A model generated the notes under the pieces. The model searched no databases. It was not told where the DNA came from and saw nothing but the letters and a program-made list of their open reading frames with translations. Below are positions 45,298 to 54,790 of a DNA stretch of 64,000 nucleotides, one piece after another; position 1 is the stretch's first letter, and every line of letters begins with the position of its first letter. Position numbers and translations under genes: made by a program. Source of the stretch: Leguminivora glycinivorella (Eukaryota; Arthropoda; Insecta; Lepidoptera; Tortricidae); the NCBI RefSeq assembly GCF_023078275.1, contig NC_062979.1, positions 11,352,502 through 11,416,501 on the forward strand. The letters are read 5' to 3'.

Positions 45298-47960
45298 AAA
45301 CAGCGTTTATTTATATTGCACCAAACCTGAGTTCCCCTACGTACCACCAGTAGGCCTAGCACATTATGGCCGCGGGAGTATGTCGCCGCGAGATAGATGA
45401 CACGTCTTTGTCTAATTGTATTAATGACATAAGGACAGGTAGTCTATCTCGCGGCGACATACTCCCGCGGCCATCATGTGCTAGGCCTGCAGGTCTCAGC
45501 TACAGCGCTGGCTTGGGTACTGCGCACCCAAGTCCTCATTAAGGCAGGGCCTATAACGAAAACCGGGTTTGTCTATGTTGCACCAAACCTATGTTCCCCT
45601 AGGTACAGCAAGAGTTCAACATCAGCTTTACAAGTACTCATCAAGACAAGTCCGATGACGAAAACAGCGTTTGCCTATGTTGCACGAAACCCGAGTTCCC
45701 CTAGGAATAGACAGGGTTCAGCATCAGCTCTACCTTGGTTACTGTTCACTCAAGTACTCATCAAGACAAGTCCGATGACAAAGCAGCGTTTGCATATGTT
45801 GCACGAAACCCGAGTTCCCTTTGGAATAGCCAGGGTTCAGCATCAGCTCTCTACCTTGGTTACTGCTCACTCAAGTACTCATCAAGACAAATCCGATGAC
45901 GAAAACAGCGTTTGCCTATGTTGCACGAAACCCGAGTTCCCCTAGGAATAGCCAGGGTTCAGCATCAGCTCTACCCTGGTTACTGCTCACTCAAGTACTC
46001 ATCAAGACAAGTCCGATGACGAAAACAGCGTTTGCGTATGTTGCACAAAACCTGAGTTCCCCTAGGAATAGTCAGGGTTCAGCATCAGCTCTACCTTGGT
46101 TACTGCTCACACAAGTACTCATCAAGACAAGTCTGATGACGAAAACAGTGCTTGCCTATGTTACTCCAAACCCGCGTTCCCCTGAGAAAAGCCAGGGTTC
46201 AGCATCAGCTTTACCTTGGTTACTGCTCACTCAAGTACTCATCAAGACAAGTCCGATGACGAAAACAGCGTTTGCGTATGTTGCACAAAACCTGAGTTCC
46301 CCTAGGAATAGTCAGGGTTCAGCATCAGCTCTACCTTGGTTACTGCTCACACAAGTACTCATCAAGACAAGTCTGATGACGAAAACAGTGCTTGCCTATG
46401 TTACTCCAAACCCGCGTTCCCCTGAGAAAAGCCAGGGTTCAGCATCAGCTCTACCTTGGTTACTGCTCACTCAAGTACTCATCAATACAAGTCCGATGAC
46501 GAAAACAGCGTTTGCCTATGTTGCACAAAACCCGAGTTCCCCTAGGAATAGCCAGGGTTCAGCATCGGCTCTACCCTGGTTACTGCTCACTCAAGTACTC
46601 ATCAAGACAAGTCCGATGACGAAAACAGCGTTTGCGTATGTTGCACGAAACCCAAGTTCCCCTAGGAATAGCCAGGGTTCAGCATCAGCTCTACCTTGGT
46701 TACTGCTCACTCAAGTACTCATCAAGACAAGTCCGATGACGAAAACAGCGTTTGCGTATGTTGCACAAAACCCGAGTTCCCCTAGGAATAGTCAGGGTTC
46801 AGCATCAGCTCTACCTTGGTTACTGCTCACACAAGTACTCATCAAGACAAGTCTGATGACGAAAACAGTGCTTGCCTATGTTACTCCAAACCCGCGTTCC
46901 CCTGGGAAAAGCCAGGGTTCAGCATCAGCTCTACCTTGGTTACTGCTCACACAAGTACTCATCAATACAAGTCCGATGACGAAAACAGCGTTTGCCTATG
47001 TTGCACGATACCCGAGATCCCTTAGGAATAGCCAGGGTTCAGCATCAGCTCTACCTTGGTTACTGCTCACACAAGTACTCATCAATACAAGTCCGATGAC
47101 GAAAACAGCGTTTGCCTATGTTGCACAAAACCCGAGTTCCCCTAGGAATAGCCAGGGTTCAGCATCAGCTCTACCTTGGTTACTGCTCACTCAAGTACTC
47201 ATCAAGACAAGTCCGATGACGAAAACAGCGTTTGACTATGTTGCACGAAACCCGAGTTCCCTTAGGAATAGCCAGGGTTCAGCATCAGCTCTATATTGGT
47301 TACTGCTCACTCAAGTACTCATCAATACAAGTCCGATGACGAAAACAGCGTTTGCCTATGTTGCACAAAACCCGAGTTCCCCTAGGAATAGCCAGGGTTC
47401 AGCATCAGCTCTACCTTGGTTACTGCTCACACAAGTACTCATCAAGACAAGTCCGATGAGGAAAACAGCGCTTGCCTATGTTACTCCAAACCCGCGTTCC
47501 CTTGGGAAGAGCCAGGGTTCAGCATCAGCTCTACCTTGGTTACTGCTCACTCAAGTTCTCATCAATACAAGTCTGATGACGAAAACAGCGTTTGCCTATG
47601 TTGCACAAAACCCGAGTTCCCTTAGGAATAGCCAGGGTTCAGCATCAGCTCTACCTTCGTTACTGCTCACACAAGTACTCATCAAGACAAGTCCGATGAC
47701 GAAAACAGCGCTTGCCTATGTTACTCCAAACCCGCGTTCCCCTGGGAAAAGCCAGGGTTCAGCATCAGCTCTACCTTGGTTACTGCTCACTCAAGTACTC
47801 ATCAATACAAGTCCGATGACGAAAACAGCGTTTGCCTATGTTGCACGAAACCCGAGTTCGCCTAGGAATAGCCAGGGTTCAGCATCAGCTCTACCTTGGT
47901 TACTGCTCACTCAAGTACTCATCAAGACAAGTCCGATGACGAAAACGGCTTGTTTTTATG
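45298..47960 (-). repeat. Minisatellite array 2, same unit in opposite orientation, ~21 copies
   Basis: The plus strand reads acagcgtttgcctatgttgc, cgagttcccctaggaatagc, cagggttcagcatcagctct, then ctcatcaagacaagtccgat. This is the reverse complement of array 1's unit with array-specific changes. Two unit types alternate irregularly: one with ttgcac(g/a)aaacccgag and one with ttactccaaacccgcg (46158, 46398, 46878, 47478, 47718). A 691-codon plus-strand ORF (45896-47971) is a by-product of the 120-bp period. A foldback interrupts the array at 45352-45487. Confidence 0.95.
45352..45487. mobile_element. Foldback MITE inside array 2
   Basis: aggcctagcacattatggcc + gcgggagtatgtcgccgcga is repeated in inverse orientation (…tctatctcgcggcgacatac, …atgtgctaggcct) around ~30 bp of AT-rich centre. 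The minisatellite resumes on both sides. Confidence 0.85.
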
Positions 47961-48014
47961 TTGGCAATTAACGTTTTCAACGTGTAATGTTAATGGTTAA
48001 TTGTATTGATTTTC

Positions 48015-48125
48015 GGCCAACACTTTATATTTACATGCATACATACTTATTTACATAATTATATTCATACATACATACCTACATACATTCATATATACCT
48101 ACATACATTCAAACGTACGAACATA
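48015..48125. repeat. (catacata)n microsatellite
   Basis: Imperfect tandem cata/taca repeats, with acatacatac words throughout, directly followed by a LINE-type 3' terminal sequence. Probably the simple-repeat end of a retroposon or a mutated tail. Confidence 0.7.
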
Positions 48126-48127
48126 CA

Positions 48128-48215
48128 TACTGATCTATGGGCGACGATGATCGTTTACCATCGGGCGATCCATCAGTCCCTTTGTCTCCCAGTTCATTAA
48201 AAATAATTTCTAGCC
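48128..48215 (+). mobile_element. Retroposon 3' terminal fragment
   Basis: tgggcgacgatgatcgttta, ccatcgggcgatccatcagt, then a ccagttcattaaaa end. The same terminus (gggcggcgatgactgctta, ccatcaggcggcttg) ends the LINE at 62690-62985. Confidence 0.6.
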
Positions 48216-48219
48216 GTGT

Positions 48220-49165
48220 TTTACTTTTATCCAACGAAAACATGTTTCGTTGCAAAATTAAAAATGGGGCGCATAGTGCGGAGTGGCAACAGCGCATTTT
48301 CCTTCCTGTTCTTACAATAGCTTAGATTCATAATCCTGTCTCTTTCACGCAAGGCTCGACTACGCTTTAACAAAAGGGAAAGCCTTATAAAGGCTTGCAA
48401 GCCGTATCGGATAGCGGTAAGCCAATGCACAGGGCTAGCTTTATTGTTTTGCTAAGTTTTTTGTAAGGGCTAGTCAAATGAATGGGCTTGCAGTTCGAAA
48501 GGGAGAGTCTCTCGATTGGGTCGTCCTTACGTTAGGGATTCCCAATGAAAGACTTGTAGCGCGGAAGGGGTTGTCCGGTCCCTGAATTAAACTAATGATG
48601 TATGGGTATGACAGTAGAGCAGGCTAATGTAATGAGTTCCTGTATTAGTAATTAACAAATTGGATGTATCCTGAGACCAACAGCCATCCAACAACATGAT
48701 AATTCAACATTCGCGTGATAACCAGAATCAACCACTGTGGCATCCTACTTCTCATGCAAATTGGACTTGAAATATCATGGATCGGACATGTCAGTGTAAA
48801 AAAATATCTATAGAAACATCAATTATGACACTGAAATATCCAATATGTAAAGCTAATATGCTTGATTTATTTTAATATTATTATAAAAGTTTGGATGGGA
48901 CCAATAGGAGTTTTATATGAAAATTATTTTATTATTTATTTATTTATGGGAAAATGCCTGGACTGCCAATTTACTGGACTTAATATCATAATATGCATAA
49001 GGCATTATCAATTGTGATTATTTTGCTAATAAATTTGTCAAACACTGACTTATGCTTAATATTTATTGGGGTTTTGAGGTTTTGCACATACTCTGCTTTA
49101 ATGTCAAAAACGACCCAGCCATTTGATTATCACTATCCCTTTAAAGTACTTTAGACTTCATATAA
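48220..49165. other. MCT intron 1, nothing firmly recognised
   Basis: AT-rich. The minus strand near 49130-49096 reads YFKGIVIIKWLGRF* with a nearby AATAAA and could be a last exon of the small gene starting at 50684, but no link can be shown. Confidence 0.25.
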
Positions 49166-49170
49166 ATGTA

Positions 49171-49306
49171 CAATCAACCAATTGGAACCCTAGGCCACTC
49201 TAGAACCATGTCAAAATGACAAGCATTAAGGGATTTCTTACAATTTGATTTATAACGTCACTATGACATAGTCCTACAGTGGCCTAGGGTTCCAATTGGT
49301 TGACTG
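49171..49306. mobile_element. MITE with TA target duplication, full copy
   Basis: CAATCAACCAATTGGAACCC + taggccact at the left, and inverted (CAGTCAACCAATTGGAACCC) at the right. TA flanks both ends. 136 bp. A right-truncated sister copy lies at 55487-55592. Confidence 0.85.
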
Positions 49307-49342
49307 TACATTCCTTACACAACTAATATAACTGAATGCAAG

Positions 49343-49517
49343 CCCTATTGATTATGCAAATCGCAAATCTGGCATGATACATCTACTATCAGGTATTGGA
49401 ATATTATGTGTGTTAATCATTGTGCTCCCATATAAGGCCAAGGATTATGGTGATAGATCTTTGATGTATAATGCAGCATCTGTTGCCTTGTGTATTGCAT
49501 ACAAACTGCAACATTAA
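49343..49517 (+). CDS. Candidate terminal exon of an unrecognised small membrane protein
   Basis: A plus-strand frame of 57 codons after a possible acceptor (actgaatgcaag|C). It reads PIDYANRKSGMIHLLSGIGI, LCVLIIVLPYKAKDYGDRSL and MYNAASVALCIAYKLQH*. It looks protein-like: a charged start, one hydrophobic segment (HLLSGIGILCVLIIVLPY), a polar linker and a second moderately hydrophobic helix. The stop is followed by AATAAAT and several further AATAAA-like signals. The upstream acceptor has a poor pyrimidine tract and a MITE sits just before it. No upstream exon was found on this strand, so it may be a retrocopy or chance. I do not recognise the family. Confidence 0.3.
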
Positions 49518-49694
49518 TAAATGCATTTGTGGAAAGATATCAGTGGGATAAAATAAATAATAAATAAAAGACAATAATAATACCTAGCAAATTTTATATT
49601 TTAAATTTAATTTATGAGCAGTATCTATCCCCACACAGTTTAGCGGCAGCAAATAGATTTGACTATGCAATAAATTACCTACTAGTATAAAATA

Positions 49695-49948
49695 AATAAA
49701 TAAATATTGGGGACACCTTACACAGATCAACTTAGCCCCAAACTAAGCAAAGCTTGTACTACGGGTGCTAAGCGACGATATACATACTTAAATAGATAAA
49801 TACATACTTATATACGTAGAAAACATCCATGACTCAGGAACAAATATCAGTGCTCATCACACAAATAAATGCCCTTACCGGGATTCGAACCCAGGACCGC
49901 GGCTCAGCAGGCAGGGTCACTACCGACTGAGCCAGACCAGTCGTCGTA
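49695..49948 (-). mobile_element. tRNA-derived SINE
   Basis: On the minus strand the head reads tggctcagtcggtagtgacc (A-box-like) and ctgggttcgaatcccggtaa (B box). The body follows (gagcactgatatttgttcct, gtatatcgtcgcttagcacc) and then an (attt)n tail at 49695-49705. This is the standard SINE layout. The anticodon arm is not functional-looking, so it is not a tRNA gene. Confidence 0.85.
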
Positions 49949-49974
49949 TATTATAACTTAACCTTTTACCACCC

Positions 49975-50130
49975 AGGGACCTATAAAAAGGTCTCTTGTT
50001 CTGTTGGAATTTGAATCTTAGTTTTGAGCTGTGTGTGTCTTAGTTGTGTGGGCATGTTCTAATGTCTGGGCAGCTAGAGGATAGGAATGGGAGGAGCGCA
50101 GGGTACCAAAGCTGTACAGGTCTGAAGTCA
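49975..50130 (-). repeat. Possible dispersed repeat
   Basis: On the minus strand gtacagctttggtaccctgc, gctcctcccattcctatcct, then cacacaactaagacacacac. All three frames are unusually open for its length. It looks like a retroposon fragment, but no terminus was identified. Confidence 0.3.
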
Positions 50131-50339
50131 ATGGAGGAATATTATATTATCCAATACCAAACACCCAAGCAGAGGGTAATAAGATTAAAAGAAGACGATA
50201 GTATAAGAGATTATATTTAAAAGCAAACTTCATGAAATTCATGGATTTTATGCAAGGATTATCAAGACACAAGGTAAAAAAATAATAGCTGCAAAATAAG
50301 TATCATAACCTCGTAATTTTAATTTTATGATATACCTAC

Positions 50340-50441
50340 CTTTGTCATCTTTTGTTTGTATGAACCATCATCATAACAATGCAAACATAATTCATCATCA
50401 TGAGAGACCAGTCTTATTATATCACTCAAATAAACTGCTGG
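50340..50441 (-). CDS. Candidate second exon of the same small gene
   Basis: Acceptor gactagaacag|CCAGCAGTT and donor ACAAAG|GTAGGT, 102 nt, phase 0 at both ends. The peptide PAVYLSDIIRLVSHDDELCL + HCYDDGSYKQKMTK is well formed: a helix-like hydrophobic/charged pattern and an acidic Cys/His-containing stretch. Both splice sites fit the consensus and the phase matches exon 1. No family recognised. The plus-strand ORF over the same bases is a shadow. Confidence 0.4.
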
Positions 50442-50615
50442 CTGTTCTAGTCGTAACGGTTTTGTATTATTATTCGAATTCTACCAAGGCTACAGGGCTA
50501 CATAAGACCAAAACAAACAGCTAACAAAGAAATAACCTCAAATTATCTATTTTTAGCCACAACAGCAATGAAGGGCTCATGTAAATTTTGTTATTGACAA
50601 AATAAATCTGCTCAC

Positions 50616-50684
50616 CCTTGAGTACGTCCTCAGCCGATTGATTCTTGGGTTTGATGGTATATTCTGTAGGGACGCCTTAGACAT
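50616..50684 (-). CDS. Candidate first coding exon of an unrecognised small gene
   Basis: Minus strand: an initiator-like TTCAGT near 50761, then ~75 nt of leader, then ATG at 50684 reading MSKASLQNIPSNPRINRLRT YSR. It ends TCAAGG|GTGAGC (phase 0). The DNA here is less AT-rich than its surroundings. It joins in phase to 50441-50340. The gene would be nested in intron 1 of the MCT gene, on the same strand. I do not recognise the protein; later exons were not found with confidence. Confidence 0.4.
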
Positions 50685-51309
50685 TGTCGATTTATTTCAC
50701 AGTCTGCTCACGAACGGAACAAAAAATAGAATCTTACACACCACACTGTTGGCACTGAACGCTGTTTAACTACATCAAAACTCGACCAAGTTCAAGTGGA
50801 TTTCAAACGAAACAATTTTAATTTTGACAACCCCGAAGTAATTATCACGACCCCATAATTCACACACTAATTAAGGATAAAATAGGATTTGAATTAATTG
50901 TATTTAATTTGTCTAAATAAACCTATGTTATTAATAACGTTATAAATGTGAAAAAGAAAACGAAAACACTATAATAACGAGTAGAACTTATGACAGATGA
51001 GCTCTGTCTGTCGCGTTTTGTTCGCAGTAAAAATGTCAACGTTCAACGTATTGAAATCGGCTACTTCATGCGCCGTTCGACACACGACTGTCAGACGCTC
51101 GCGCTATTGCCACGCACGTTCAGTTCCGCGCCAAAGTTTTGTTTACATTATAATAACATATTATTATGTTTGTTTGAATATATTAATAATTAATCAGGTT
51201 TGAAAAAACTAATGGAATTGTATCAATATTTTTCATAAACAACATCATGCTTACGTACATTTATTATGTAGGTAGGAACTATACTATAGGCAGTATAGGC
51301 GATCAAGCT

Positions 51310-51970
51310 TAGTGTTGTTATAAGACTAGTCTTGAAGACTTTTAAACCTTAAAGACTTGCAAACCCTAAAGGTTCACGCTTTAAAGACTCAAGCGTTAAA
51401 GGTTTTAGCTCAGAAACGGTTCAGAACCTTAACGACTCAAGCTTTTTATGAGCTCTTAAGAGCTCAAGCCCCCTAAACCTCGAAGGCCTGTGTCAAGCTT
51501 TAAGAGCTCAAACAACGAGCTTTATAGGCAGATAGTATTTATTTTTAAGCCTTAATTTGACGGTGTCGGTTTGGTAGATTTTAGGGTTCCGTACACAATG
51601 GGTAAAAACGTAAGTCTATTACTAAGACTCAGATATCCGTCCGCCCGGTCACGTCACCACGCTGTATCTCATGTATCTCAGGATACTAAAAAGTACGGAG
51701 CTCTCAGTGGGCGAGTCCGACTCGCACTTGGCCTGTTTTTTTTACTTCTGTTGACCTTAGGATCTAGTTTATTAAAAGCTCTTAAGACTTAAATGCTACA
51801 AACCTTATTGACTTAAACCTTTAAAGCTTAGGAGTCTTTAAAGCTTGAGGACTAAAGACTCGAGGATTTTGTGCTCGTTAGCAGCAACGCAAACTTATAA
51901 GGTTGAGGCTTATATGGTCGAGGCTTTAAGACTCAGAAGTCGCGACTCGAGTTTTGTAGTTTACGCCTCA
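51310..51970. repeat. Degenerate short-word region (ttaaagactcaag / aagcttta)
   Basis: Words such as ttaaagactcaagc, aaccttaaagact, gagctcttaagagctc and aagcttgaggact recur every 10-25 bp on both strands. A transposon copy (51582-51738) interrupts it. No coding frame. It resembles a decayed short-period satellite. Confidence 0.6.
51582..51738 (+). mobile_element. 'agggttccgta … cttggccggttt' repeat, short copy
   Basis: Starts tagggttccgtacacaatgg and ends gcgagtccgactcgcacttg followed by gcctgttttttt. ~157 bp, inserted in the degenerate short-word region. Confidence 0.75.
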
Positions 51971-52094
51971 AAGCTTAAATTCACAACAAAGCAAATTTTT
52001 GTCACTGAAAAAAGGTGGCTTTGAAAATTGTAGCGGCGAAAGTTAATCGTGCCGTAAATAATTTGAATTTTGCGTCTTTGTTCAGTGACAAGAT

Positions 52095-52230
52095 TGCTTG
52101 ACCATCTATGTTATATACCTATGCCTACAATTTCTCTGTTTTGCCCGAAAGTTGACCGGTAGAGAATGCCGTATAGCATTAAATCCGCCTTGTGTACAGT
52201 TGTATTTTCTTTGTGCAATAACAAAAAATA
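52095..52230 (+). mobile_element. Retroposon 3' end (same family as 12605-12888)
   Basis: aatttctctgttttgcccga, aagttgaccggtagagaatg, then tttgtgcaataacaaaaaat. Same order of words as at 12760-12870. It runs directly into the large palindrome. Confidence 0.55.
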
Positions 52231-52591
52231 AAACCGCCTTCAAAAATAAGCGCGTTACAAAACACGGAGAAACTAAAAAGCAAAAAATAATAAACCTTTG
52301 AATTCAGATTTCTTATCGTATTGCAATAATCTAAACATCCAAATTATAAACAAATCAATTATTTTTGTAGTCGGTACCAGACCTGTTCGTCGCCTTGCTA
52401 TTGCCTGTTTGCCCCGCCCAACCATACACAGGCTGGTACCGACTCCAAAAATAATTGATTTGTTTATAATTTGGATGTTTAGATTATTGCAATACGATAA
52501 GAAATCTGAATTCAAAGGTTTATTATTTTTTGCTTTTTAGTTTCTCCGTGTTTTGTAACGCGCTTATTTTTGAAGGCGGTTTTATTTTTTG
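52221..52591. repeat. Large near-perfect palindrome, arms ~165 bp
   Basis: The left arm from acaaaaaataaaaccgcctt to attatttttgtagtcggtac is repeated in inverse orientation to 52591, around a centre of ~45 bp (cctgttcgtcgccttgctat…). Identical ORFs therefore appear on both strands. Arms differ at only about one or two positions, so the duplication is young or kept by conversion. Confidence 0.9.
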
Positions 52592-52834
52592 TTAAAAAGT
52601 TAATTTATTTGTTGATTTTTAGTGGTTCCTAGTGATATTATATGTATCAGTCCGAATATATGTACAGTAGTGAAAGAATTATCCTTTAACTCCTAACCAT
52701 TGAGGAGTTGACCTTCCATCATCAGTTCAGCCACATAAAATTACTACCGTCAGGCGTAAATACTGGTGTACCTTTGAAAAATACACTAAAAACATTACAT
52801 GTGCCTATAACATTTGAAGAGTTCCCTCGATTTC

Positions 52835-53105
52835 TCCAAGATCCCATCATCAGACCCTGACTTGGTGCCAATGGGACCATCTCGGGGTTATACCCGTTCG
52901 ATCAAAAAAAAAATTTTGAAAATCGGTCCACGATTCTCGGAGATATCGAGTAACATACATACAAAAAAAAAAAAACATTCAGTCGAATTGAGAACCTCCT
53001 CCTTTTTTGAAGTCGGTTAATAAAGATTAAATAAATAAAAAAAAATAAAAAAAAAACATTCAGTCGAATTGAGAACCTCCTCCTTTTTTGAAGTCGGTTA
53101 ATAAA
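52835..53105 (+). mobile_element. Retroposon 3' end with duplicated tail
   Basis: ggtgccaatgggaccatctc, ggggttatacccgttcgatc, then the 3' tail cattcagtcgaattgagaac + ctcctccttttttgaagtcg + gttaataaa twice (from 52976 and from 53057), separated by an A-rich (aaataa) stretch. Suggests two successive 3' ends or a tail duplication. No ORF with motifs. Confidence 0.7.
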
Positions 53106-53272
53106 TATATCCTTAACCATATGGTGGATATTAATATCTATTAGGTTAAGGTACCAGTAACATCATTGTAAATCTTGAGAGTTGCACATATAATATTGCA
53201 TTGTTTTGTATTAATGAACACCGGTTAAAGTCAACCCAAGGTAAGTCCGCAACGCGAGCGTCGTTAAAAAGC

Positions 53273-53311
53273 ATTGAGGTATATGTACTACGTAGTTACA
53301 TATACCTCAAT
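53273..53311. mobile_element. Tiny hairpin insert with 10-bp direct repeats
   Basis: attgaggtatatgta, a 9-bp centre ctacgtagt, then the exact inverse arm. It is flanked by GTTAAAAAGC on both sides (53263-53272 and 53312-53321). The direct repeats look like a target duplication around a 39-bp insert. Confidence 0.6.
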
Positions 53312-53417
53312 GTTAAAAAGCGACTGTCATGATTGCATTAAGGTTCATGTAAACATGTAATTCGTGAAAAAAAACCGCAACAGGTTTGATAAAATTTACA
53401 GCTAGGTAATTTTTTTG

Positions 53418-53651
53418 GAGATGACAAAACGTCCAACGTTATATCCGAATGAGCTTTTTATGAATTATAACCTTTTTAATTTGGGCGATACAATTACAGT
53501 TGGGTTTTTAAACGGGTTGGTCCCCATTTCTCATAAAGTCGATTTCCGCGTGCTTACTGCACAAACGAAACAATACCCTTCGTTTAACAAATTAATGCCG
53601 AAAGCGAAAAAAACATTTCAGAAACTTCGTACTATGTACCGACCTCTGTGA
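53418..53651 (+). CDS. Hypothetical ORF, 77 codons
   Basis: A plus-strand frame MTKRPTLYPNELFMNYNLFN … PKAKKTFQKLRTMYRPL*. Varied composition with aromatic and basic residues, but no family recognised. Codon use is not distinguishable from the background. It may be a transposon fragment or chance. Confidence 0.2.
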   Translation, partial: EMTKRPTLYPNELFMNYNLFNLGDTITVGFLNGLVPISHKVDFRVLTAQTKQYPSFNKLMPKAKKTFQKLRTMYRPL

Positions 53652-54357
53652 AACGACCGTGCTGGCAGCCTGGTAATGTAGATTTTCACATTTTCACAGA
53701 GTGCTGCAAGAGTTCTGTCAGTTCTGTCATGTTAATGAGCGACGAACATGCGACGAATGTTTTATTTTGCACATATTATATTGTAAATAATAAAATTAAT
53801 TATGTGTAAATAACTAGTTGTTTGTAAATAAGTAGGTATCGTGTTCTTTTTCCGTGTGTGTATATATGTGTGTATGGTGTATGTAAACTATACAGCTGAA
53901 GTTTTTACCTAATGGTTTATCAGCCGTCGGCGGCCCGATCATCTAAAGTAAGTTTGCCTTAAATTATGTTCATACTTCATACTTCATACTTATTTATTCA
54001 TAAAGCCAATTTACATGTCAACATTATAATATAAACTTAAAATTAGAAACAAAACTTACAGTTCCATGTACCTAGTTTAAATAAAGTTAGTTAATTAAGT
54101 ACAACATATATTCATTAAGTTATTAATTAGATTTTTTTTAGATTTTTTACATGCCACATTAAACAGACACTGACTTTGTAAGCACCAGGAATTCCTCGTA
54201 GGTGTAGAGCGGGTGTTCTTTTTATAAATTATAATTTGAAATCTCGTTTCATTGGGGGTTATTACAGATCTCCCACCAGTGTCACATGTAATACTTTGAT
54301 AATTATTCCATGTATGGAAGACCTAAATAAAGATAGGTGGTAGCCTAAACTAAGTTT

Positions 54358-54515
54358 TCCATATTTTTAAATAAAAGGAAAAATCAAAAATGGAAAGATT
54401 CACACCTCCGGCAGGACTCGAACCTGCCTTACCGGGGCCAGAGGCCAGGGGTCGCAGGTTCGAGTCCTGCCGGAGGTGTGAATTTTTCCATTTTTCCTTC
54501 AATTTAAAAATATGT
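54358..54515. repeat. Foldback carrying inverted tRNA T-arm/acceptor halves
   Basis: gcaggttcgagtcctgccgg + aggtgtgaa (right, 54450-54481) occurs inverted on the left (54402-54430). The similarity continues outwards through tttccatttttcctt and into atttaaaaatatg. The right half looks like a tRNA variable/T-arm/3' acceptor stretch. No D-arm or anticodon arm is present, so this is not a tRNA gene but a foldback of a tRNA-derived sequence. Confidence 0.75.
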
Positions 54516-54790
54516 AATATCGCTCGCAGACGTTTCTGCATGATAAAAAATAAAACTAAGTACCTAAGTTTTCCACCTCAAAATCCCCTAAATAGGGATA
54601 ATGAGTTGAGCGATTGAAAATTCATTTAGGACTCTATTTAATATTTGGCAAATTTTACCAACACGAATAAAGATACCTACTATATTTTAAGCAAAGGTTT
54701 ATCTAACTACGTGTACCTTCGTCATTTTGCAAACCATCATGATATTTTTGAGAAGCCGCATTTTAGAAATTGTTTAGATTGCCATGAGCA

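Noticed and set aside
49860..49945. tRNA gene on the minus strand
   Set aside because: A- and B-box words are present but there is no good acceptor stem, and the sequence continues into a SINE body and (attt)n tail.
51000..51203. Plus-strand ORF with a mitochondrial-presequence-like start
   Set aside because: Two overlapping frames are equally open, no splice donor or poly(A) signal fits and no family is recognised.
52273..52540. Pair of identical 80-residue ORFs on opposite strands
   Set aside because: Direct consequence of the large palindrome; no evidence for a gene.
54350..54617. Protein-like ORFs with PAGLEPALPGPEARGRRFES / DSNLRPLASGPG
   Set aside because: These are translations of tRNA-like DNA in the foldback, a well-known artefact in databases.
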